DNA of 64,000 nt, taken from NCBI RefSeq assembly GCF_010468565.1, contig NZ_WUEG01000001.1:350590-414589 (forward strand), in the 5' to 3' direction. A model generated the notes under the pieces. It was not told where the DNA came from, searched no databases, and saw only the letters and a list, made by a program, of their open reading frames with translations. Below are positions 1-7,446 of this stretch, piece by piece. How positions within the stretch are numbered: the first letter of the stretch is position 1; the number at the start of each line of letters is the position of its first letter. Made by a program: the position numbers and the translations under genes. Source of the stretch: Allomuricauda sp. TY007 (lineage in GTDB: Bacteria; Bacteroidota; Bacteroidia; Flavobacteriales; Flavobacteriaceae).

Positions 1-867
1 AGATGTTGTGTTTCCGTATCGGTCAATGTTAATAAGAACCTTCTCGGCCTCAATACCCATTCTGTTGGCCGTAGCGTCAATAATACGTTTGTTGGCTTGG
101 TGTGGTGCCAACCATTGTACATCGTCTTTTGTTAGGTTGTTGCGCTCCATGATCAAAGCTGAAACATCGGCCATGTTAGAGACTGCAAATTTAAAAACAG
201 ACTTCCCATCTTGAAAGACGTAGTGCTGTTTGTTTTTTACCGTTTCTTCTGATGCCGGCAAAATAGAACCTCCTGCATCAATCTTTAAAAATTGACGGCC
301 AATCCCATCCGAGCGCAAAAACTCATCTTGTAAACCTAAGCCTTCTTCATTGGGTTCAAAAAGAACCGCTCCAGCTCCATCCCCAAAAATAATACAAGTT
401 GTTCTATCGGTATAATCTATTATGGACGACATCTTATCGGCCCCAATGACCAATACTTTTTTGTACCTGCCGGATTCTATATAACTGGCTGCGGTGGACA
501 TCCCGTACAAAAAACTGGAACATGCAGCTTGTAGATCGTAAGCAAAAGCGTTAACCGCACCAATTTCTGAAGCCACATAGGCCGCAGTGGAAGCAACAGG
601 CATATCGGGGGTGGCGGTGGCAACGAGTACAAAATCTATTTCGGAAGCCTCAATGCCTCTTTTTTGAAGCAAATCTTCCGCAGCTTTGATGGCCATGAAA
701 GATGTTCCCGCATTCTCTTCTTTTAAGATTCTTCGTTCCTTGATTCCTGTTCTTGTGGTAATCCATTCATCGTTGGTATCTACCATGGTTTCCAATACTT
801 TATTGGAAAGAACAAAATCTGGAACATACCCTCCTACAGCTGTTATTGCTGCTGTTGTTTTTTTCAT
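1..867 (-). CDS. fabH: Beta-ketoacyl-ACP synthase III (FabH), 3' end cut by window edge
   Basis: Condenses acetyl-CoA with malonyl-ACP to start type II fatty acid synthesis in the cytosol. The frame is open from the ATG at 867 to the left edge, giving 289 of the usual roughly 330 residues. The active-site Cys lies in LQAACSSFLYG near residue 116, the His in LAPHQANKR, and the Asn in RYGNTT at the very edge, so the whole Cys-His-Asn triad is visible. It follows rpmF (174 bases upstream, with a hairpin terminator between) in the pdxA-DUF177-rpmF-fabH order common in Flavobacteria. Only the last part of the C-terminus is missing. Confidence 0.95.
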   Translation of the reverse strand, partial: MKKTTAAITAVGGYVPDFVLSNKVLETMVDTNDEWITTRTGIKERRILKEENAGTSFMAIKAAEDLLQKRGIEASEIDFVLVATATPDMPVASTAAYVASEIGAVNAFAYDLQAACSSFLYGMSTAASYIESGRYKKVLVIGADKMSSIIDYTDRTTCIIFGDGAGAVLFEPNEEGLGLQDEFLRSDGIGRQFLKIDAGGSILPASEETVKNKQHYVFQDGKSVFKFAVSNMADVSALIMERNNLTKDDVQWLAPHQANKRIIDATANRMGIEAEKVLINIDRYGNTTS

Positions 868-983
868 TTTAGCCTCTCTTTACTGTCAAAAAGATTGAAA
901 TTTGACCCAAAAGCGGTGAAAATTAGTCATTTTATATGACTTTATTGGTAAAATTAACCGTTTTTGGGTGTTAAGACGGGTCC

Positions 984-1018
984 ATAAAAAAACTCCCGTC
1001 AAAAATTCAACGGGAGTT
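984..1018 (-). terminator. Intrinsic terminator after rpmF
   Basis: A 9-bp stem AACTCCCGT/ACGGGAGTT with a 10-base loop is followed on the minus strand by a run of T. It lies between rpmF and fabH, so it either ends the pdxA-DUF177-rpmF transcript or attenuates read-through into fabH. Confidence 0.8.
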
Positions 1019-1041
1019 GCGTTATTACAAGGGATTTGCGG

Positions 1042-1242
1042 TTAGGCCGCAGTTTCCTCTTCTGTTTTGTCAATCAAAACCTGACCTCTGTAGTACAATT
1101 TGCCTTCGTGCCAGTGAGCTCTGTGAAACAAGTGCATTTCACCTGTAGTTGAGTCCTTGGCAATCGTTGGCGCAACTGCTTTGTAGTGGGTTCTTCTTTT
1201 GTCCCTTCTGGTTTTTGATGTTTTTCTTTTAGGATGTGCCAT
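1042..1242 (-). CDS. rpmF: 50S ribosomal protein L32
   Basis: Large-subunit ribosomal protein of 66 residues, the usual size. The N-terminus [17 protein letters not shown] is the typical basic L32 start (initiator Met then AHPKR), followed by the conserved HRAHW region and a short acidic tail. This version lacks the Cys pairs of zinc-binding L32. It lies 7 bases after the DUF177 gene, a partnership conserved across most bacteria, and is probably co-transcribed with it. Confidence 0.97.
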   Translation of the reverse strand: MAHPKRKTSKTRRDKRRTHYKAVAPTIAKDSTTGEMHLFHRAHWHEGKLYYRGQVLIDKTEEETAA

Positions 1243-1249
1243 TATAAAC

Positions 1250-1783
1250 CTATTTATCCGTTAGTAACTTTTTTAAATCGTCCCATCTGGGATCTGTTTT
1301 TTCTGATGATTTCGTATGCTCTTTTGGCTGTAATTCTTCCAGCTTGTCCAAGATATCCGATTGCAACGTTCCGTCTTCAACTCCGGGATGAACCCTTTTT
1401 TGGGGAACGGCAAGCACTAACATTTCGTATATGTACTGTGCTATATTGAACTGGTGCTCTCCATGTGGTATGATCAAGATTTCATCGTCTTCATCATTGT
1501 ACTCTTCGCCAAACTTGACGACTAGTTTTAAACTGGAATTAATAGGCTGGTCAAAGGGTTCGCCCGTCAAATCACAATCCACATTTATGGTACCCTCCGC
1601 TTCGATCTGAAGTTCCATCATGGTGCTCATTTTTTCCAAAACGGCACTTATTCGAACGGAAGCTCCGTTAAATTCTTGGTAGTCAAAAGATTCAAAGAAC
1701 GCATCATCAATTTCGTACACAAAATTATGTTTTCCCAACTTCAGACCTGAAAAAGGGATAAAAAACTCTTTCAGCTTCATCAT
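1250..1783 (-). CDS. DUF177 (YceD-like) protein
   Basis: Member of the DUF177/YceD family, whose gene nearly always precedes rpmF. The family is linked to 23S rRNA/large-subunit accumulation, but the exact role here is not visible. The protein is rich in acidic residues. An open frame runs up to 1855, but I choose Met 1783 ([11 protein letters not shown]; Met 1780 is an equal alternative) because the extra N-terminal residues look non-coding and family members start close to a KEF[YF]IP-like segment. It forms an operon with rpmF 7 bases downstream and pdxA upstream. Confidence 0.85.
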   Translation of the reverse strand: MMKLKEFFIPFSGLKLGKHNFVYEIDDAFFESFDYQEFNGASVRISAVLEKMSTMMELQIEAEGTINVDCDLTGEPFDQPINSSLKLVVKFGEEYNDEDDEILIIPHGEHQFNIAQYIYEMLVLAVPQKRVHPGVEDGTLQSDILDKLEELQPKEHTKSSEKTDPRWDDLKKLLTDK

Positions 1784-1893
1784 TTCTACACTTAAGGTTT
1801 GTGTACCAGCCTTTAAAGGCGGGTGCAAAGATACTACTAATTTACAAAACTGCAATTCTAGCTACAACAAATATCCAAAATGTAGTCAACTTT

Positions 1894-2946
1894 TTATCCC
1901 CCGCGCTTAATTTTCTGCTTTTGTAGGGGGTTTTTGGTCAGTTCCAGGTACTCCATTCTGTTCTTGAACACTTGCATTGCGGTAAACACGGCTTCTTTAA
2001 AAGAACTCTCGTCCGCCTTGCCCTTTCCCGCAATTTCGTAAGCGGTTCCGTGATCTGGTGATGTGCGTACTTTGTTCAATCCTGCCGTATAATTCACCCC
2101 TTTTCCAAAGGAAAGGGTCTTAAAGGGAATAAGGCCTTGATCGTGATAGGCTGCCAAGATGGCATCAAAATTCTGATGACTGTTGGAACCAAAAAAACTA
2201 TCTGCCGAATAAGGTCCGTATACCAAAGTGCCCTTATTGAACAATTCTTCTATGGTCGGCTTTAGAATTTTATCGTCTTCTTCACCAATAGTTCCGCTGT
2301 CCCCACTATGAGGGTTAATTCCAAGCATAGCAATTTTGGGTCTGCGGATACCGAAATCCATTTTAAGGGATTTTTCCATGATGGCCACCTTGTTCCGAAT
2401 CAATTTGGGGGTAATGGCCTTGGCCACATCTTTTACGGCGATATGGTCGGTGAGCAATCCAACACGCAAGGAGTTCGTGACCATAAACATCAAGCTTTCG
2501 CCCTCCAGTTCTTGGGCAAGGAAATCGGTATGGCCGGGAAATTTAAAATTTTCGGACTGTATATTGTTTTTGTTGATGGGTGCCGTGACCAAGACATCAA
2601 TTTTGTCTTCTTTTAATGCAGAAACTGCAGCCCTCAGGGAGCGAATAGCAAAATCGCCTCCTTCTTTGGTGGCGTGACCGTATTCAATTTTCGGTGTTTC
2701 TTTCCATACATTCACAATATTGACCTTGCCTTCCAAGGCCTGGCCCGCATCCCGAACACCATTGAACTTGAGATCAATCTCCAAATCTTTGATTTGTTGT
2801 GAAATGATTTTGTTCGATGCAAATATCACTGGGGTACAAAACTCCAACATTCTTGGGTCTTCGAATGTTTTGAGCGCTACCTCGCACCCAATGCCGTTAA
2901 TGTCCCCTATGGAAATCCCTAACTTTATTTTTTGATTTTCCTTCAT
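1894..2946 (-). CDS. pdxA: 4-hydroxythreonine-4-phosphate dehydrogenase
   Basis: NAD-dependent oxidation of 4-phosphohydroxy-threonine in the DXP-dependent pyridoxal phosphate pathway. It has 350 residues, the family's normal length. Seen: N-terminal GISIGDINGIG, substrate/metal His in FPGHTDFLAQ, a second His segment AAYHDQGLIPFK, and SPDHGTAYEIAGKG near the C-terminus, which together give the divalent-metal His set. It heads the pdxA-DUF177-rpmF-(fabH) cluster and is divergent from ribE, separated by 58 bases. Confidence 0.95.
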   Translation of the reverse strand: MKENQKIKLGISIGDINGIGCEVALKTFEDPRMLEFCTPVIFASNKIISQQIKDLEIDLKFNGVRDAGQALEGKVNIVNVWKETPKIEYGHATKEGGDFAIRSLRAAVSALKEDKIDVLVTAPINKNNIQSENFKFPGHTDFLAQELEGESLMFMVTNSLRVGLLTDHIAVKDVAKAITPKLIRNKVAIMEKSLKMDFGIRRPKIAMLGINPHSGDSGTIGEEDDKILKPTIEELFNKGTLVYGPYSADSFFGSNSHQNFDAILAAYHDQGLIPFKTLSFGKGVNYTAGLNKVRTSPDHGTAYEIAGKGKADESSFKEAVFTAMQVFKNRMEYLELTKNPLQKQKIKRGG

Positions 2947-2966
2947 AAAATGAATGCCGTTATGGC

Positions 2967-2974
2967 TACTTTTG
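2967..2974 (+). promoter_or_regulatory. Candidate -7 box for ribE
   Basis: TACTTTTG matches the Bacteroidota -7 consensus TAnnTTTG, 30 bases before the ribE start in the divergent pdxA/ribE gap. No clear -33 TTTG lies 19 bases upstream, so support is partial. Confidence 0.4.
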
Positions 2975-3004
2975 CATTACAAATCTAGTCAATAAATAAG
3001 AGAC

Positions 3005-3595
3005 ATGTTCACAGGGATTATAGAGACTTTGGGTAAGGTTGAAAAGCTGGAAAAAGAGGGCGGAAATCTACACATTACTGTTGCTTCCGATATTACTTCC
3101 GAATTAAAGATAGACCAAAGTGTATCGCACAATGGGGTTTGCCTAACCGTTGTTTCTCTTGATGGTGACAACTATACCGTTACGGCCATTGAAGAGACCC
3201 TGAACAAAACCAACTTGAGCGATTTGGAGTTGGGGGGTGTAGTGAACTTGGAACGTGCCATGGTTTTGGGTGCCCGTTTGGACGGTCACATTGTTCAAGG
3301 GCACGTGGACCAAACCGCTACCTGCAAATCCATCGAGGAAAAAGACGGCAGTTGGATCTACACTTTTGAATACGACCCCAAACTCAACAATGTAACCATT
3401 GAAAAAGGCTCCATTACGGTGGATGGGGTGAGCTTGACCGTGGTTGACTCACAAAAAAATAGTTTCAGCGTAGCGATTATTCCCTACACCCACGAACACA
3501 CCCGTTTCCATGTCTACAAAGTAGGGACAACGGTAAACTTGGAGTTTGATGTGGTCGGGAAATATGTTTCTAGGTTATTGGAATTGAGGGGTTAA
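3005..3595 (+). CDS. ribE: Riboflavin synthase, alpha subunit type
   Basis: Dismutates two molecules of 6,7-dimethyl-8-ribityllumazine to riboflavin. The 196 residues form two lumazine-binding repeats. Repeat one starts at the conserved MFTGIIETLG and contains SVSHNGVCLTV. Repeat two, from about residue 98, begins GHIVQGHVDQT and contains the matching GSITVDGVSLTVV. The exact family N-terminus fixes the start. No FMN-riboswitch-like leader is evident in the 58-base upstream gap. It converges on the symporter gene, whose end is 6 bases away. Confidence 0.95.
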   Translation: MFTGIIETLGKVEKLEKEGGNLHITVASDITSELKIDQSVSHNGVCLTVVSLDGDNYTVTAIEETLNKTNLSDLELGGVVNLERAMVLGARLDGHIVQGHVDQTATCKSIEEKDGSWIYTFEYDPKLNNVTIEKGSITVDGVSLTVVDSQKNSFSVAIIPYTHEHTRFHVYKVGTTVNLEFDVVGKYVSRLLELRG

Positions 3596-3601
3596 GGTCC
3601 A

Positions 3602-5404
3602 TCAAAGCACACTTCGCATTCCGCGCCATATTTTTATCAAGAAAAATGTTGCGACCAACACCAAACCTGTAAGCCCTATGGCCAACGGATAATTGCCATA
3701 GATCCAGTTTCCTGTGGCAAAAAGACAACCGTACACCAAAATACAGCCCACGATCATGGCCAATACACCTGATGGAACTGTCCATTTTTCATTACCATCG
3801 TCCAAAGAAACCCCTTCGGTTTTAGCTTCTTCATGAATCTTTTTCCAGCCAGGACCTCCCGGTTTTGTGATTTTGTAGAATCGGTACAATACCTTGTTTT
3901 CTTCAGGCTTGGTTAAAAAGGTCGTTGCCAACCAAAGTATCGTGGTTATAAGCACGACCAGTGGAAATTTGCTCCAACCTGGAAATGGTGCTGCTTCCGA
4001 CAAAAAGAGTGCATCTTCGTATTGCCAGAACAAAATGGAGATTATTCCCGATGAGAACATGGCAACAATTTCGCTCCATGCATTGATTCGCCACCAGAAC
4101 CATCGTAACAAAAAGATGAGCCCTGTCCCAGCTCCGAACATAATAATGATGTCGAACAATTGCGTTGCATTGTTAAGTTCCAAAGCAAACAAGCTACTCA
4201 AGACCATCAGAACAACGGTGGAAATCCTTCCCACGTTCACCAATTCCTTTTCGGAGGCGTTTTTGTTGACTTGTTGTTTGTAAAAATCATTCACAATATA
4301 TGAGGAACCCCAGTTAAGGTGGGTTGATATGGTTGACATGTAGGCCGCTCCCAAAGAAGCCATTACCAGACCCAATAGGCCAGTGGGCAACTTGGTCAAC
4401 ATCGCGGAATAAGCCAAATCGTTTTTAAGGATGTTTTCGGGCACATTTGGGAAGGCTTGACGAATACTTTCCAGATCAGGGAATACAACAATGGACGCCA
4501 ATGCCACCAAAATCCACGGCCAAGGCCTTAGTGCATAATGCAATATATTGAAGAAAAATGTTGCGCCAATCGCATGATTTTCATTTTTGGCCGCCAGCAT
4601 TCGTTGGGCGATGTAGCCTCCACCGCCTGGCTCGCCGCCCGGGTACCAAGCACTCCACCATTGCACCGCCAAGGGAATGATTAAAAGTCCTATCAACGCC
4701 TCAGTATCTGAAAAATCGGGTAGGATGGACATTTTTTCCTGCACCTGTGCATTGGCCAAAATATTATCCAAACCACCAACTTCGGGCATGTTTACCAAAT
4801 ATACTGCAGCCCCAATGGCACCGCCCATGGCAACAAAAAACAGCAGGAAATCGGTATAAACTACCCCCCTAAAACCACCAACGGCACTAAAAATAACTGT
4901 AATGGTTCCTCCCAAGAGTACGGTTTCAACAGGTTCCAGACCCAGCATTACCTGTCCAATTTTGATGGCGGCCAAAGTTACGGCTGACATGGCCATTACA
5001 TTAAACACCACACCCAAGTACAAGGATCGAAACCCACGAAGAAAATGTGCAGGTTTCCCACCATATCTCAAATCATAAAATTCCATATCGGTGGAGACGT
5101 TGGATTTTCTCCAAAGCTTGGCGTACACAAAAACGGTAAGCAAACCAGTAAGCAAAAAGGCCCACCAGCCCCAGTTGCCGGAAACTCCGTCGGTACGTAC
5201 AAAATCCGTGACCAAATTGGGGGTGTCGGTAGAGAATGTGGTGGCCACCATGGAGAATCCCAAAAGCCACCAAGGCATGCTACGGCCAGATAAAAAGTAT
5301 TCTGCTGTGTTTTTTCCTGATTTTTTGGACACGTAGATTCCAATGAAAAGGACTATGGCGAAGAATCCAAAAATGATGATGTAATCTAAAAGTTCTAGTT
5401 TCAT
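3602..5404 (-). CDS. Sodium:solute symporter family (SSS) transporter
   Basis: Inner-membrane Na+-coupled transporter of the SSS/SLC5 family. The 600 residues form about 13-14 hydrophobic segments. The N-terminus (LDYIIIFGFFAIVLFIGIYVSKK, a first TM helix followed by GKNTAEYFLSGRSMPWW) is the classic SSS opening, and TTFSTDTPNLVTDFVR follows as TM2. The C-terminus ends with two extra TM helices and a basic tail. The substrate cannot be told from sequence; sugar, acetate and nucleoside types all occur in Flavobacteria. It is monocistronic by appearance, with ribE converging at its end. Confidence 0.9.
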   Translation of the reverse strand: MKLELLDYIIIFGFFAIVLFIGIYVSKKSGKNTAEYFLSGRSMPWWLLGFSMVATTFSTDTPNLVTDFVRTDGVSGNWGWWAFLLTGLLTVFVYAKLWRKSNVSTDMEFYDLRYGGKPAHFLRGFRSLYLGVVFNVMAMSAVTLAAIKIGQVMLGLEPVETVLLGGTITVIFSAVGGFRGVVYTDFLLFFVAMGGAIGAAVYLVNMPEVGGLDNILANAQVQEKMSILPDFSDTEALIGLLIIPLAVQWWSAWYPGGEPGGGGYIAQRMLAAKNENHAIGATFFFNILHYALRPWPWILVALASIVVFPDLESIRQAFPNVPENILKNDLAYSAMLTKLPTGLLGLVMASLGAAYMSTISTHLNWGSSYIVNDFYKQQVNKNASEKELVNVGRISTVVLMVLSSLFALELNNATQLFDIIIMFGAGTGLIFLLRWFWWRINAWSEIVAMFSSGIISILFWQYEDALFLSEAAPFPGWSKFPLVVLITTILWLATTFLTKPEENKVLYRFYKITKPGGPGWKKIHEEAKTEGVSLDDGNEKWTVPSGVLAMIVGCILVYGCLFATGNWIYGNYPLAIGLTGLVLVATFFLIKIWRGMRSVL

Positions 5405-5444
5405 TTGTTTAGTTTGGCTGGAGCTAAAGATAGGTTTTTTGAGT

Positions 5445-5452
5445 TACTTTTG
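5445..5452 (+). promoter_or_regulatory. Candidate -7 box for the TSUP permease
   Basis: TACTTTTG, a perfect TAnnTTTG, ends 20 bases before the permease ATG at 5473. No -33 element at the usual 19-base spacing is recognisable. Confidence 0.4.
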
Positions 5453-5472
5453 TAAACCAGAAAAAAGTCTTC

Positions 5473-6228
5473 ATGTTTCTTTCCACATTCTCAGATATTT
5501 CCGTTGCTGCATGGACAATGGCCGCTACTGCTGTTTTCTTAATGGGAGTTTCCAAAGCAGGGCTCAAGGGAATGTCCATTTTTAACGTAACGCTCATGGC
5601 ATTGGCATTTGGTTCCAAGGCATCTACAGGGCTTTTTATTCCTTTGCTGATCGTGGGCGATACCTTTGCCGTGATTTATTATAACCGACACACGCAGTGG
5701 AAGTACATTATAAAATTTCTTCCATGGATGATTTTGGGTATTCTTATCGGTGTCTTGATTGGAAAGGACCTGCCCGAACGGGAATTTAAATGGGCTATGG
5801 TGGTGGTGATATTTATAAGTTTGGGCATGTTGGTTTTTTGGGACCGTAGAAAGTCCAAAACAGTACCCACCCATTGGTTGTTTTCTGGCTCCATGGGAGT
5901 ATTCGCAGGTATTTGCACCATGATTGGAAATTTGGCCGGGGCTTTCACCAATATTTTCTTTTTGGCGATGCGCTTGCCCAAAAATGAATTTGTAGGTACG
6001 GCAGCTTGGTTGTTTTTTATTACCAATATGTTCAAAATGCCGTTCCATGTGTTTGTTTGGAAAACGATTACCGTGGAAAGTCTGTTAATAAACCTAAGAT
6101 TGCTCCCGGCCATATTTGTGGGATTGTTTTTGGGTGTTTTCTTGGTAAAGAAAATCAACGAAAAAAATTACAAGCGCTTTATTTTGATTGTGACGGCGAT
6201 TGGTGCCGTGGCGATTTTGTTTAGATAA
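5473..6228 (+). CDS. TauE/SafE (TSUP) family permease
   Basis: Integral inner-membrane protein of 251 residues with about eight hydrophobic helices, matching the sulfite-exporter TauE/SafE (TSUP) family. These proteins move sulfur-containing or organic anions. Visible family traits are the two half repeats, each with a GxxxAKAGLKG-like or GNLAGAFTNIFFLA turn (VSKAGLKGMSIF in the first half, IGNLAGAFTNIFF in the second). The actual substrate is unknown. It is divergent from the SSS symporter, and its 3' end is 5 bases from the AbiH-like gene on the other strand. Confidence 0.85.
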   Translation: MFLSTFSDISVAAWTMAATAVFLMGVSKAGLKGMSIFNVTLMALAFGSKASTGLFIPLLIVGDTFAVIYYNRHTQWKYIIKFLPWMILGILIGVLIGKDLPEREFKWAMVVVIFISLGMLVFWDRRKSKTVPTHWLFSGSMGVFAGICTMIGNLAGAFTNIFFLAMRLPKNEFVGTAAWLFFITNMFKMPFHVFVWKTITVESLLINLRLLPAIFVGLFLGVFLVKKINEKNYKRFILIVTAIGAVAILFR

Positions 6229-6233
6229 GACGA

Positions 6234-7367
6234 TTATTCTTCCGTTTTAATCTGTCGGATGTAATCATCTTTTTGTTTGGAGATAATCTTACTTCTCATA
6301 ACTTCTTTGTCATCAAACACTCTGGAAATATTCATCAAGATTTCTCGATAGTTGCCATTTCCTTCCTCATATTTATTGTAAAAGATTCTAATCTGTTTGC
6401 AGTTATCCTTTTGCATGATTGTATTCAACAAAATTTGATCTGACAACCCACAAGAAAGACCATAGACATAAACCTCATAAGGGCTATTTAATTGAACCTC
6501 TAAATCCTTGTAATGAGTACTATTAAAATAATGCGTTGATTTTATATTTTCTAAATAATTATTCCCCAAGCTCTCCAATTTAGAATAATTTTCGCCAGTT
6601 TCATTTCCATACCCAAAGATTATAGGAAAACCATTTAAATCTCCATGGATATGGTTTATTGTGTTTTCATTCTCAGCATACTCTGGAGCATAATCCATCA
6701 ATAGCGATAAAAAATTAGTGTAATTAAAATTTACAAAGTAAAAATGAGCAGGGTTTTTGTCTGTTTCTTCATAGATTTTTAGTGAAGAATCATACTGAAG
6801 AATCTTACCAAAAAAATGCTTTCTATATTTTGACATTAGTACATGCCCTTTGTCTTTGTTGATTTCTAATGTTTTCAGGTATTTTAGAAGTTCTTGTTTT
6901 AATAAATCAAAATTTTGATGGAATTCTTTGATGTTTTTTTCAGAAGTTTCTAACAGTCTTTTAAAATATACCTGTTCAATATCGACCCAAGAATTTAGAT
7001 TATAAAAAGAAAGTAGTTCGTTGATAAACTCATACTTAGTCTTGAGGTTAAAGTGAAAATACGGTCGATTTTTCAACTTATCTCTTTCTGAAAGATACTC
7101 TCTGTAGTTTCTCTTATTGTTTATTAAACTTTCAATCCACATTAAATTTCCAGTAGTTACCTCCAGCTTTAATAAATCATTTTCAAAGGAATGAAGATGA
7201 CTTGAACGTAAGAGACCATGAGATTTCATGGCTTTAGAATGGAGCTCTTTTAGGGCCTCTTGAAAAATCCAATCCAAAAAATGAGAATAGGATGTAGGCA
7301 TCCCTAATGAACGGTCAAACCCATTTCCAATTAAAATTATTCTGTTCAGTTTTGAGTTCTCGTCCAT
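6234..7367 (-). CDS. AbiH-like abortive-infection family protein
   Basis: The N-terminus ILIGNGFDRSLGMPTSYSHF is the signature of AbiH/bacteriophage abortive-infection proteins, a nucleotide-binding-like G-x-G-N-G-F-D turn near residues 12-20. The 377 residues fit the family (about 300-400). A later FVNFNYTNFL and an INHIHGD segment are also typical. It has a visibly higher A+T content than both neighbours and no partner defence gene beside it, so it looks like a single acquired anti-phage gene between a permease and a peptidase. Function is inferred from family only. Confidence 0.8.
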   Translation of the reverse strand: MDENSKLNRIILIGNGFDRSLGMPTSYSHFLDWIFQEALKELHSKAMKSHGLLRSSHLHSFENDLLKLEVTTGNLMWIESLINNKRNYREYLSERDKLKNRPYFHFNLKTKYEFINELLSFYNLNSWVDIEQVYFKRLLETSEKNIKEFHQNFDLLKQELLKYLKTLEINKDKGHVLMSKYRKHFFGKILQYDSSLKIYEETDKNPAHFYFVNFNYTNFLSLLMDYAPEYAENENTINHIHGDLNGFPIIFGYGNETGENYSKLESLGNNYLENIKSTHYFNSTHYKDLEVQLNSPYEVYVYGLSCGLSDQILLNTIMQKDNCKQIRIFYNKYEEGNGNYREILMNISRVFDDKEVMRSKIISKQKDDYIRQIKTEE

Positions 7368-7391
7368 TTAATACATTTGAAGAATCAAATT

Positions 7392-7423
7392 ACAAAAAAG
7401 CCGCATCAACTTGATGCGGCTTT
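7392..7423 (-). terminator. Intrinsic terminator of the M14 peptidase gene
   Basis: A 12-13 bp stem AAAGCCGCATCAA with its complement and a 1-2 base loop is flanked by A/T runs on both sides, so it can work in both directions. It lies 24 bases past the peptidase stop on the minus strand. Confidence 0.8.
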
Positions 7424-7446
7424 CTTTTATACACGTAGATTTTGAG

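Noticed and set aside
2947..3004. FMN riboswitch before ribE
   Set aside because: The 58-base gap is too short and lacks the conserved FMN-aptamer segments.
5539..6048. Open frame antisense to the TSUP permease (169 residues)
   Set aside because: Shadow of a well supported membrane protein gene; composition rich in His/Gln/Asn without any motif.
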